NCBI GenBank assembly: GCA_963835855.1
Contig: CAWIHA010000031.1
Location: 27,243 to 91,242, forward strand
DNA length: 64,000 nt
Source: CAWIHA01 sp963835855
GTDB taxonomy: Bacteria; Acidobacteriota; Terriglobia; Bryobacterales; Bryobacteraceae
Direction: 5' to 3'
In this document: piece after piece, positions 1 to 8,300 of the stretch
How the letters are laid out: each line of letters opens with the position of its first letter
Position numbering within the stretch: the first letter of the stretch is position 1
Translations under genes and position numbers: made by a program
Notes under the pieces: model-generated
Databases searched by the model: none
Seen by the model: only the letters and a program-made list of their open reading frames with translations
What the model was told of the DNA's origin: nothing

Positions 1-79
1 ATGACTGGCGCCGCGACAGTTAGAGACGATCTCACTTTCGCAAGCCGGCACACGATGCCATCGATACCGAAGAGTAGCT

Positions 80-3000
80 ATGAGCGACCGAAGGATTCGA
101 GCTGTTGTTTGGCTGGGTTTTCTATGTTCAGTGGCCGCCCGGCTGGCGTTTGCCGGCGCCGCGCTGCCTCCCGACCCGGAATACATCATTACAGTTTGGG
201 AGGTCGAGCAAGGGCTGCCTGAGAACTCGGCCACAGCAATGGTTCAGACACCCGATGGCTACCTGTGGTTCGGAACATTCAATGGCTTAGTGCGGTTTGA
301 TGGCGTCAAGTTTACCGTATTCGACCGATCGAACACCCCACAGCTACCAAGCGCAGGCATCGTCAACTTGCATCTTGACAGAAGCGGTCGTCTGTGGGTC
401 AGCACGGTGCTGGGCATGGCCTGCGTCAAGGATGGGCAGTGGCGGGTGTTCGGTGAGAAGTCGGGATGGACCGGGGATTATGTCAGACAGTTTGCCGAGA
501 GCGCTTCCGGCCAGCTCTATATGTCTACGTTTGACAATAAGTTATTCCGGTTCCAGGGCGAGCGGTTCGAGGAACTCCCACGGCCGCCCGCTGACGTAAG
601 CCTCGGAGTTTTCCCGTACGTCGATGAAGCTGGCTGCCTGTGGGTAGTCAACCCGCAATTCATAGGAAAGCTTGTCGATGGCAAATGGCGTGAGACGATC
701 TCCGCCTCGAGATTGCTCGAGCCAGGCGCCAGGATGGATTTGCGGTTTATCGGGGGAAACAGCGCGGACGGGGGGCTTTGGATTGCCGCTGACCGGTACC
801 TTCGCAAGTACCGCGCGGGCAAATTAGTCTTCGAAGCACGCGCGCCCTGGCCAATGGGGCGTCTGTGGAGTGTGCACGAGGACTCCAAGGGGAACGTCTG
901 GATATGCACGTCTGGTTTCGGGCTCTACCGCTTCTCGCCGGGCGGTCAGTGGCGTCATTTCACAACTGCTGACGGGCTGTCCTATGGGGCGGTCCGGTTC
1001 GTGTTCGAAGACCGGGAAGGGAACTTGTGGATCGGCACAAGCGGCGGTGGATTGATGCGCTTCAAGCGCCGCCATTTCATGGTCGCGGGGCTGGCGGAGG
1101 GCCTGCCAGAGCGGGTAGTCAAATCCGTCAGCGCCGATAGTCGCGGCAGAATCGTCATCGGCACTTTCGGCAAGGGCATCGTGGCTCTGAACGGGAAAAG
1201 GATCAGCCCGGTATTGCTGCCGGGCGGTTCGAACATCGGCCCGAACAGCGGGGATTGCTGCATGTTCGATGGTTTTACGCTTTCGACACTTGTCGATCGC
1301 CAGGGGCGTCTCTGGGCGGGTTCATTCGCCGGTGGGCTGTACATGTTGCACCACGGCGCTTGCCAGGCTTTTCTTGCCAGCCGTGGGAAAAGCCCGCCGG
1401 TTTACAGTCTCTTCGAGGACTCCCGCGGAAGAATCTGGGGTGGAACTGACGATGGCGCAGTGAGTTTTTACGGGAACCAGCTCAAGATGCATCGCCTGGA
1501 AGGTGCCCCACGGCTCAGCAGCATCCGGGCCTTGGCTGAGGATCCGCGGCGTGGCATCCTTTGGGCCGGAAACAAGGCGGATGGCCTTTATCAGTTGGAG
1601 GGGGATCGGTTCACGCCCGTTCCCGAAGCCCGGGAACTGAAAACTCAGCAGATCTCCACTCTATTGGCCGACAAAGACGGCACTCTTTGGATCGGAACCG
1701 AAGATGGGGGTCTCGCCTGTTTTCACAACGGTCACGTGGTGAGGATTACGGAAAGGCAGGGTCTGCCGGCGCGTAGCATCGCGTTCATTCTAGATGATGG
1801 GTTGGGCAACCTGTGGTTCGGATCGAACCGAGGCATTCTTCGCTGCGCGCGCGGCCAGCTCGAGGCGGTGATCAGCGGCCGAAAGAGCGAAGCGGCCTTC
1901 CAGGTATTCAACACCAGCGATGGGTTGCCGAGCTTGGACTTCTCGCTGGGCTTGCAGCCAGCAGCAGTAAAAGACCGCGGCGGCAAACTCTGGTTTGCGA
2001 CCTGGACGGGAGTCGTCATGGTAGATCCCAAAAGCGTCGTATGCAATTCGCAGCCACCGCAATTGGCGATTGACGCCGTACTGATCGACGGCCAGTCAGC
2101 GGGTGGCCGGCGGCACTTCATGACCTCCACACCTATGGCTCCCGTATCCGTGACCGTTCCGCCCGGCGCTCACCGGCTCGAAATTCACTATGCCGGCCTG
2201 AGCTTCACTGCTCCCGAGAAAGTTCGTTTCCGTTACATGCTGGAGGGCTTGGATAAAGAATGGATCGAGGTCAACGATCGTCGTGTCGCCTATCTGCAAG
2301 ATGTGCATCCGGGATGGTATCGGTTCCATGTCCAGGCGGCCAACAACGGGGGAGTCTGGAGCGAGAGTGGCGCGTCTGCTGAGCTGAATATCCGGCCATA
2401 TTTTTACCAGACCTATTGGTTTTATGGCGTATGTGCCCTGATTGTCTTCTATGGGGCGATTGGCGTCTACCGATTGCGTATCAGAAACCTGCGTGCACGG
2501 CAAAGAGACTTGGAGCTTCGCGTTGCAGAGCGCACGACGGAACTTGAGCAGGAGATCCTGGAGCGTAAGCGGGCCGAGGAAGGACTCCATCAGGAAATCG
2601 CCGAGCGGAAACTCGCTGAAGAGGCGGCAGCAGCAGCCAACCGGGCAAAGAGCGTCTTTCTGGCGACCATGAGCCACGAAATCCGCACACCGATGAACGG
2701 GATCATCGGTATGACGGAGCTGGCGCTAGCCACCGTCCTTACGCCGGAGCAGCACGATTACGTGGCGACAGCCAAGAGTTCGGCCGAGCAACTGCTCAGC
2801 GTCATCAACGATGTGCTCGACTTCTCGAAGGTCGAAGCGGGCAAGATGGAGCTCAATCATGAGCCCTTCAGCCTGCGTGAGAGTCTCGGCCAGGCGATGC
2901 AGATCATCGCTGTGTCCGGACATCAGAAGGGGATCGAAATCTCATTCCGGGTGGCGCGGGAAATTCCGGACGCGCTCGTGGGCGATGCCGTTCGCCTGCG

Positions 3001-3967
3001 CCAGATCGTGTTGAACCTAGTGGGCAACGCGGTCAAATTCACCGGCAATGGCGGCAAGATTATGCTCGACGCGAATCTCGACGACAGCATATCGACATCC
3101 GGCCAACAAGAATTCTCGTGCGTCGTACATTTCTCCGTGCGAGATACGGGAATTGGCATCCCAGCCGTAAAGCAGAAACTGATATTCGAGCCTTTCGCCC
3201 AAGCCGATGGTTCGACCAGCCGCAAGTACGGCGGCACTGGCCTGGGCCTCGCCATTACCTCGAAACTAGTGAGAATGCTGGGCGGAACCATCTGGGTTGA
3301 GAGCCAGCCGGGCATAGGCAGCACATTTTACTTCACTGCCCGGTTCGGCGTGCATCGGCAGGCTGAGGACAGCACCGCCGCTCACGATGCGGTCAGCCTG
3401 GAAGGTCCAGACGTTTTGGTGGCGGACGGCAATTCTACCGGCCGGATACGGCCGCTACTGCCGCCGCAACCGGAAATTGCCGCATCGCAACCAGTGGAAC
3501 CGTGCGCCGGAGACAAAAAATCCACGGGCCGGCTCCTTCGCATTCTGCTCGCCGAAGACAATATTGTTAATCAAAAAGTGGCAGCGAGGCTGCTGGAAAA
3601 CCAAGGCCACAAGGTAACGGTGGTTTCGGATGGAAGGGGCGCTCTCGATGCAGTCGAGCAGCAGTCGTTCGATCTCATTCTTATGGACGTGCAGATGCCG
3701 GAAATGGATGGTTTCGAGGCGACGGCAAAGATCCGCGGGAAGGAACAAAGCACGGGAGAGCACTTGCCTGTGCTCGCGCTAACAGCGCACGCGATGACAG
3801 GCGACCGGGAGCGCTGTCTTCGTGCGGGAATGGACGGCTACATTTCTAAGCCAATTCGGCCCGCAGAGTTGTTCGAGGCGATCGGCAACGTGCTTTCGCT
3901 GTCGCGGGCGGTAGGCACGAGTGCACCTGCCCGGGACGCAAAAGCGACGAAGAACCAAGACGCGTAG
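80..3967 (+). CDS. Hybrid sensor histidine kinase with two-component-regulator beta-propeller
   Basis: Large one-piece sensor kinase of 1295 residues. A signal peptide (about 1-27) leads into a long periplasmic propeller of repeated units with 'LWFGT' or 'LWIGT' cores (about 30-690). A Y_Y_Y-type Ig-like domain follows (about 700-775), then one membrane helix (about 778-800), a coiled coil, HisKA with the phospho-acceptor His866 in 'SHEIRTP', and HATPase_c with N-box near 972 and 'GGTGLGLA' near 1051. The C-terminal receiver (about 1152-1270) carries phospho-acceptor Asp1203 in 'LMDVQMPEMDG'. Such proteins are known in Bacteroidetes and Acidobacteria as sensors of polymers or other outside signals. 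There is no output DNA-binding domain, so the signal probably passes to an Hpt protein elsewhere. No neighbour indicates the ligand. The ATG at 80 has a GAAGAG just upstream and puts the signal peptide at the N-terminus. Confidence 0.93.
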   Translation: MSDRRIRAVVWLGFLCSVAARLAFAGAALPPDPEYIITVWEVEQGLPENSATAMVQTPDGYLWFGTFNGLVRFDGVKFTVFDRSNTPQLPSAGIVNLHLDRSGRLWVSTVLGMACVKDGQWRVFGEKSGWTGDYVRQFAESASGQLYMSTFDNKLFRFQGERFEELPRPPADVSLGVFPYVDEAGCLWVVNPQFIGKLVDGKWRETISASRLLEPGARMDLRFIGGNSADGGLWIAADRYLRKYRAGKLVFEARAPWPMGRLWSVHEDSKGNVWICTSGFGLYRFSPGGQWRHFTTADGLSYGAVRFVFEDREGNLWIGTSGGGLMRFKRRHFMVAGLAEGLPERVVKSVSADSRGRIVIGTFGKGIVALNGKRISPVLLPGGSNIGPNSGDCCMFDGFTLSTLVDRQGRLWAGSFAGGLYMLHHGACQAFLASRGKSPPVYSLFEDSRGRIWGGTDDGAVSFYGNQLKMHRLEGAPRLSSIRALAEDPRRGILWAGNKADGLYQLEGDRFTPVPEARELKTQQISTLLADKDGTLWIGTEDGGLACFHNGHVVRITERQGLPARSIAFILDDGLGNLWFGSNRGILRCARGQLEAVISGRKSEAAFQVFNTSDGLPSLDFSLGLQPAAVKDRGGKLWFATWTGVVMVDPKSVVCNSQPPQLAIDAVLIDGQSAGGRRHFMTSTPMAPVSVTVPPGAHRLEIHYAGLSFTAPEKVRFRYMLEGLDKEWIEVNDRRVAYLQDVHPGWYRFHVQAANNGGVWSESGASAELNIRPYFYQTYWFYGVCALIVFYGAIGVYRLRIRNLRARQRDLELRVAERTTELEQEILERKRAEEGLHQEIAERKLAEEAAAAANRAKSVFLATMSHEIRTPMNGIIGMTELALATVLTPEQHDYVATAKSSAEQLLSVINDVLDFSKVEAGKMELNHEPFSLRESLGQAMQIIAVSGHQKGIEISFRVAREIPDALVGDAVRLRQIVLNLVGNAVKFTGNGGKIMLDANLDDSISTSGQQEFSCVVHFSVRDTGIGIPAVKQKLIFEPFAQADGSTSRKYGGTGLGLAITSKLVRMLGGTIWVESQPGIGSTFYFTARFGVHRQAEDSTAAHDAVSLEGPDVLVADGNSTGRIRPLLPPQPEIAASQPVEPCAGDKKSTGRLLRILLAEDNIVNQKVAARLLENQGHKVTVVSDGRGALDAVEQQSFDLILMDVQMPEMDGFEATAKIRGKEQSTGEHLPVLALTAHAMTGDRERCLRAGMDGYISKPIRPAELFEAIGNVLSLSRAVGTSAPARDAKATKNQDA

Positions 3968-4070
3968 AAACTCAGGGCCGACGTTGCACTGACCAATACT
4001 GCCAAACCCGAGACGCCGGATGGAAAAATCTGGGCGGTTCTTCGGCCCGGCGTTGCCTCCGGCGCCCGGT

Positions 4071-4076
4071 TATAAT
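4071..4076 (+). promoter_or_regulatory. Probable -10 box upstream of mdh
   Basis: A perfect TATAAT lies 38 bases before the mdh start, in the 147-base gap after the kinase gene. No good -35 hexamer sits at 16-18 bases upstream (TTGCCT at 4053 is too close), so the call rests on the -10 sequence and its position. Confidence 0.4.
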
Positions 4077-4114
4077 GAGTCAGTTCCACACACTCAGGAT
4101 TTCGAGGGACTCAC

Positions 4115-5053
4115 ATGCGAAAAAAAGTTACCGTGGTCGGCGCCGGGAACGTGGGGGCGAATTGTGCGCTGCGCATTGTTGAAAAAGATCTGGCGGACGT
4201 GGTGCTGGTCGATGTGATCGAGGGTGTTCCCCAGGGCAAAGGACTCGATCTGCTTCAATCCGGCCCCCTCCAGGGCTATGACGTCCTCATCACCGGCTCG
4301 AACGATTACGAGCCGACCGCGAACTCCGACATCGTCGTTATCACCGCGGGCTTTCCGCGCAAGCCCGGGATGAGCCGCGACGACCTCCTGATGGCGAATT
4401 ATGAGATCGTGCACGCTGCCACCGGGCAGGCGGCGAAGCACTCGCCGAATTCGATCCTGATCGTGGTCACCAACCCGCTGGATGCGATGTGCTGGACGGC
4501 GTTGCAGGTTTCGAAGTTCAGCAAAGAGCGCGTCATTGGTATGGCGGGCATCCTGGATACGGCGCGGTTCCGGGCCTTCATCGCTCGCGAGTTGGATGTA
4601 TCGGCCGAGAATGTCACGGCGATGGTGCTGGGCGGACATGGGGACACGATGGTGCCGCTTGTGCGCCTGACGAACGTCTCCGGCATCCCGTTGGCCGAGC
4701 TGATGGACGCGGCCGCCATCGACCGGTTGGTCGAACGCACTCGCAACGGCGGCGCCGAGATTGTGAAGCTCCTGAAAACCGGCAGCGCGTATTACGCACC
4801 CTCAGCCGCTGCTATCGAGATGGTCGAATCCATCCTCAAGGACAAGAAGAAGGTCCTGCCCTGCGCCGCGTATCTCGAAGGCGAATATGGTTTTCGCGGC
4901 GTTTTCGTCGGCGTCCCGGTGAAGCTGGGCTCGCGGGGCATCGAAAAGATTTACGAAGTGAAGCTAACGCCCGAGGAGGGGGGCCAACTGGAAAAGAGCG
5001 CCGCGGCTGTCCAGGAACTCATCGAGGTTTTGAAGCGGAAGACGGCAGCGTAA
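4115..5053 (+). CDS. mdh: Malate dehydrogenase (LDH-like type)
   Basis: NAD-dependent malate dehydrogenase, interconverting malate and oxaloacetate in the citric acid cycle; cytoplasmic. At 312 residues it has the length of the LDH-like bacterial family. Visible marks are the N-terminal Rossmann motif 'GAGNVGAN' (about 9-16), the NAD-binding acid in 'VLVDV' (Asp33), substrate arginines Arg82, Arg88 ('RKPGMSR') and Arg151, and the catalytic His175 in 'GGHGDTMVP'. The residue after Arg82 and the arginine trio fit malate rather than lactate specificity. A GAGGGA ribosome site precedes the ATG. It appears to be a single-gene unit; the next gene has its own ribosome site and a possible promoter. 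Confidence 0.93.
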   Translation: MRKKVTVVGAGNVGANCALRIVEKDLADVVLVDVIEGVPQGKGLDLLQSGPLQGYDVLITGSNDYEPTANSDIVVITAGFPRKPGMSRDDLLMANYEIVHAATGQAAKHSPNSILIVVTNPLDAMCWTALQVSKFSKERVIGMAGILDTARFRAFIARELDVSAENVTAMVLGGHGDTMVPLVRLTNVSGIPLAELMDAAAIDRLVERTRNGGAEIVKLLKTGSAYYAPSAAAIEMVESILKDKKKVLPCAAYLEGEYGFRGVFVGVPVKLGSRGIEKIYEVKLTPEEGGQLEKSAAAVQELIEVLKRKTAA

Positions 5054-5139
5054 GCGGACAAGCTCAGGGGCGTCTTCCAAGCAGGATCCCTTCCGATCCT
5101 ACCCAACCAGGCGGGAACTTCCTAACCGCCCCAGGTGTC

Positions 5140-5145
5140 TATTAT
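5140..5145 (+). promoter_or_regulatory. Possible -10 box upstream of the TonB-family gene
   Basis: TATTAT lies 27 bases before the ATG. The gap from 5054 also holds short inverted repeats (AGGATC/GATCCT near 5091-5108 and GGCGG/CCGCC near 5110-5130) that could end mdh transcription. No clear -35 is visible. Confidence 0.25.
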
Positions 5146-5171
5146 GCCGGCGCAGTGGAAAGGAGGACGCG

Positions 5172-5927
5172 ATGTTCGAGCAAACGCTTCTCACCAAGCC
5201 CGCCCGGACGCGCCGCGCTTGGACGGTTGCGGTTGGATTCTCAGGCCAGGTCGCGCTGATCGGCGCCGCTGTTCTGATGCCATTGATCCACACCGACCGC
5301 TTGCCACCAGTGCAGCCGCTGTTCCACATCAATGTGCCCCCGGCTCCGCCAAAACCCGGGCCGGAGGACGCGGTGCAGGTCGTGGACGTGAAGTGGCTGA
5401 GCGGTGAGCGGAAGCCGTTCATCGAGCCGGCCGTAATTCCGACGGGACCGCCGCGGATGATTGTGGACCCCGAGCCGCCGGCGTTGGCTCACAATCCTAG
5501 CCCAGGCGTTCCCAACAGCCCCGGGCCTGCGGGTCCAGGCGGCTGGAGCGGCCTCGAAACCATGATCGGCCCGGCGCAGTGGATCACGACTCTTCGCCCG
5601 CCCGCAGTCGAGCCCGCCGAGACGAAGGCAAAGCAGCCGAAGCTCATCCGCATCAGCAAATTGGACCCTGCTCAATTGATCCACAAGGTCACGCCGGAGT
5701 ATCCTGCAGTGGCGCGCGCCGCGGGCATCTCCGGGTTGGTGCGGATCGAGGCGATCATCGGGACCGACGGCAGCATCCGCGAATTGCGCTTTGTGAGCGG
5801 CCCGCCATTGCTGGCGCGGGCGGCCATAGACGCGGTGCGGCAGTGGCACTACAAGCCGATGGTGCTGAACGGAGAGCCGACCGAGGTCTTGACCGGGATC
5901 GACGTGGTGTTCACTTTGGCCCGCTAG
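5172..5927 (+). CDS. TonB-family energy transducer-like protein
   Basis: A 251-residue inner-membrane-anchored protein. It has a short cytoplasmic N-terminus with basic residues, one membrane helix (about 20-37), a proline-rich periplasmic linker (about 45-130), and a C-terminal TonB_C domain (about 165-251) with the typical 'PEYPAVARAAGISGLVRIEAIIG' region (cited in part) and 'AAIDAVRQWHYKP'. Proteins of this kind pass proton-motive force to outer-membrane receptors or act as envelope linkers. No exbB, exbD or receptor gene is adjacent, so the partner is unknown. The ribosome site AAAGGAGG is strong. Its last 17 bases overlap the end of the convergent protease gene. Confidence 0.85.
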   Translation: MFEQTLLTKPARTRRAWTVAVGFSGQVALIGAAVLMPLIHTDRLPPVQPLFHINVPPAPPKPGPEDAVQVVDVKWLSGERKPFIEPAVIPTGPPRMIVDPEPPALAHNPSPGVPNSPGPAGPGGWSGLETMIGPAQWITTLRPPAVEPAETKAKQPKLIRISKLDPAQLIHKVTPEYPAVARAAGISGLVRIEAIIGTDGSIRELRFVSGPPLLARAAIDAVRQWHYKPMVLNGEPTEVLTGIDVVFTLAR

Positions 5928-7398
5928 AGGTGAGCCGCGCGTTCAAGTTTGCGAGCGCGGCGGCGATTGCCGGGTCGCGCCGGGCCTCGATCTCGTCGCC
6001 GCGCTCGACGCCAAACGCCTGATCGAAGATCTCCGTCTTGACCCGGTTGCGAATCCACTCCCGCTCCCTCGACCACTCGCCGGCGCTGGGCCGGATCTGG
6101 TTCTCGGAAAGATAAACCTGCAAGTCATCGAGCACGTCCGGCGTCACTTCAAAGTTCTCTTGAATCGGGCCGTGCTGCTGCAGATATTCGGTGGCGAACG
6201 AAGTGAACGCGCCGCTGGCTTCGAGCGCCGCCCGGAATGGCGTCATCGGCTCCGGATAAACCTCATAATCCGGTTGAATGCCGCCTCCTCCGCGAACGCG
6301 CCGGCCGGAGTCGGTGTGGAATTCGTTCTCGTGGCCGGAGCGATTCACGATGTCGGCCTGCTGTATCTGGCTGCCGGCAAGCGGCTTCTGGATCGAGCGG
6401 CCGCTGGGCGTGTAGTAATACGCGATGGTAAGCGCGACGCCCGTGGCTTCCGAGAGCGGGTACACACTTTCGACAAGCCCCTTACCGAAACTCGGCTGCC
6501 CGACGAGAATGCCGCGGTCATGATCCTGGAGCGCGCCGGCGACGATTTCGGCAGCGCTCGCGCTCCTGCCGTTGATCAACACGGCGAGCGGAAACTCATA
6601 CGGCGCCGCCTTCGGCGGCACACGCTCCTCCCTGCCCGGCACGGTGCGGCCCCGGACGCTCAGCAGCTTCTGGCCGGGGTTCAGGAATAAGGACGCGGTC
6701 TCGAGCGCGGCCGGCAGCAACCCGCCAGGGTTGTTCCGCAGATCGAGGACCAGGCCCTTGAGCTGGCCCCCGCCGAGCTTCTCGATGGCCGACTTGATCC
6801 GTGCGCCGGTATCGGCGTCGAAGCTCGACACGCGCAAGTAGGCGATGCCGGGCCGTAAAAGGAAGGCGCGCTCGACGCTCGGCGCCTGCAATTCTTCCGG
6901 CGTCAGTACGAATTCGAGGAGCCGTTCCTGGCCCAGGCGGCGCACGTCCAGGCGAGCCTGTTTCTGCCGCGATTCCGAGAGCAGCGCGACCAACTGGTCC
7001 AGATCGAGGCGCGCCAGGCTGACGCCGTTGATGGCCAGGATCTCATCGCCCGGAGCGATTCCGGATCTCGCCGCCGGCGTGCCCGGAAGCGCCTGCAACA
7101 CAATCACCCGGCCTGAGAGGATCGAGACGACGCTGCCGAAGCCTTTGCGCGTGGAGCTCTCGAGCTGCTTGAGCTGTTGGAACTGGTCGGGGTCGAAAAA
7201 CACCGAATGCGGATCGAGGCGGCGCAGCATGCCCGGGATGGCGCCCTCGTAGATGGCCTTCTCCGGCGCGACCGGGTCGGCGGCCTCGCGCTCAACAACC
7301 GCATACACATCGGTGAATTTCTTGAGCTGCTCGGGCACATCATCTGGCGCGGGAGCCCCCGCGAGCAGCAGAAGGAATGCGGGGATCAATGGAAACAT
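5911..7398 (-). CDS. S41-family C-terminal processing protease
   Basis: Exported serine protease of 495 residues, related to CtpA/Prc. It has a signal peptide at 1-14 ('FLLLLAGAPA'), a helical N-terminal region, a PDZ domain (about 85-165) with 'GIAPGDEILAING', and the S41 core (about 185-360). The catalytic serine is in 'NGRSASAAEI' and the general-base lysine in 'FGKGLVES'. It probably trims periplasmic or envelope proteins at their C-termini. The ATG at 7398 lacks a clear ribosome site; a TACACT box only about 10 bases upstream would give a very short leader. The gene is convergent with the TonB-family gene and overlaps it by 17 bases. Confidence 0.92.
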   Translation of the reverse strand: MFPLIPAFLLLLAGAPAPDDVPEQLKKFTDVYAVVEREAADPVAPEKAIYEGAIPGMLRRLDPHSVFFDPDQFQQLKQLESSTRKGFGSVVSILSGRVIVLQALPGTPAARSGIAPGDEILAINGVSLARLDLDQLVALLSESRQKQARLDVRRLGQERLLEFVLTPEELQAPSVERAFLLRPGIAYLRVSSFDADTGARIKSAIEKLGGGQLKGLVLDLRNNPGGLLPAALETASLFLNPGQKLLSVRGRTVPGREERVPPKAAPYEFPLAVLINGRSASAAEIVAGALQDHDRGILVGQPSFGKGLVESVYPLSEATGVALTIAYYYTPSGRSIQKPLAGSQIQQADIVNRSGHENEFHTDSGRRVRGGGGIQPDYEVYPEPMTPFRAALEASGAFTSFATEYLQQHGPIQENFEVTPDVLDDLQVYLSENQIRPSAGEWSREREWIRNRVKTEIFDQAFGVERGDEIEARRDPAIAAALANLNARLTSSGPK

Positions 7399-7499
7399 CC
7401 GAATTACCAGTGTACTTGATGTGCAGCGGCGAGCCGGGGGGCGGCATCGGAGTTCAACTCCGGTTGATCTGCTGGCCGTGCGGGGGCATACTGGGGCGC

Positions 7500-8204
7500 A
7501 TGGATGATTCAGAGTGCTTGGCTCGCACGTACCTCACTCACCTCGGCTTCCAGAGAATTGAATACGAGCCCGCAGGCCCCAGCAAACCTCCCGACTTCCT
7601 CGTCGAAGGCAGAATTGCAGTTGAGGCCCGGGTTCTAAATGAGCACGAAGAACCTTCGCAGCCTGGAATGAAGCCGCGAGGAGTAGAGGAGATCGACATT
7701 CCGGTCCGGAAAAAGATTCAAGGTCTTCTGCCTTCGTTCGGACCTCGTCCCAGTGGGGCAGTTAGTTGGTATGTTTGCATCAAGTACACGCGGCCCGTTC
7801 CAGCTTGGCGACTGGTGAGGAACGCTGTTAGCAAGCATCTTCGGGCGTTTCTAGACAGCCCTGTACAGAATCCAACCACGATTCGGCTCTTTAACAATTT
7901 CACGCTCCACCTAATCCGTGCGGGGCGACCATACCCGGATTATTTCGTTATGGGTTGGCTCGACGGCGAGGATTCAGGGGCCTGGGTCGTCTCGCACTTG
8001 GAGAGAAACGTCAGGATCTGTATAGACGAGAAGACGGCAAAGATTTCGGGCATTCGAACGAAATACCCTGAGTGGTGGCTGGTGCTTATCGACCGCATCT
8101 TTTACGGCGTATGGGTATGGGAAGCCATTCATATTCCGCACCACGGCTGGGACAGGGTCATTCTCATCAACCCCATTGACCCCACGCGGGCAGTTGAAGT
8201 CTGA
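7500..8204 (+). CDS. Hypothetical protein, possible PD-(D/E)XK-like fold
   Basis: A 234-residue protein of unknown function, with lower GC and looser codon use than its neighbours. The N-terminal part reads as a helix, a strand ending 'IEYEPAGP', then 'PPDFLVEGRIAVEARVLNEH'. This resembles the Asp...Glu-x-Lys core of PD-(D/E)XK nucleases, with arginine in the lysine place. No other known domain was recognised, and the C-terminal half is rich in Trp and aromatic residues. Longer in-frame starts exist (from 7377) but would overlap the start of the divergent protease, so the ATG at 7500 is preferred. No partner gene is visible. It may be a recently acquired or lineage-specific gene. Confidence 0.65.
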   Translation: MDDSECLARTYLTHLGFQRIEYEPAGPSKPPDFLVEGRIAVEARVLNEHEEPSQPGMKPRGVEEIDIPVRKKIQGLLPSFGPRPSGAVSWYVCIKYTRPVPAWRLVRNAVSKHLRAFLDSPVQNPTTIRLFNNFTLHLIRAGRPYPDYFVMGWLDGEDSGAWVVSHLERNVRICIDEKTAKISGIRTKYPEWWLVLIDRIFYGVWVWEAIHIPHHGWDRVILINPIDPTRAVEV

Positions 8205-8208
8205 TAGC

Positions 8209-8268
8209 CTCCGCTTCTCGCAGCAGTGCCCTGTCTGGATCGACCCCCCTCAAAGCGGAGTCGGCACT
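8209..8268. terminator. Inverted repeats between convergent genes, possible terminator
   Basis: In the gap between the hypothetical gene and lptFG, CTCCGCTT (8209-8216) pairs with AAGCGGAG (8253-8260), and AGTGCC (8225-8230) pairs with GGCACT (8263-8268). The two stems interleave, so both can form only as a pseudoknot. No T-tract follows. Confidence 0.3.
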
Positions 8269-8300
8269 TCGGAGACTTAACCGGTCGCGACTGAGGCCGC

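Noticed and set aside
1..79. Possible start of another gene at the window edge
   Set aside because: The open frame from base 1 is a shadow overlapping the kinase start; no coding signal is seen.
4053..4058. TTGCCT as -35 of the mdh promoter
   Set aside because: Only 12 bases from the TATAAT box, too short for a sigma-70 promoter.
4489..5259. 256-codon plus-strand ORF over the mdh 3' end
   Set aside because: Out-of-frame Arg/Gly-rich shadow of mdh.
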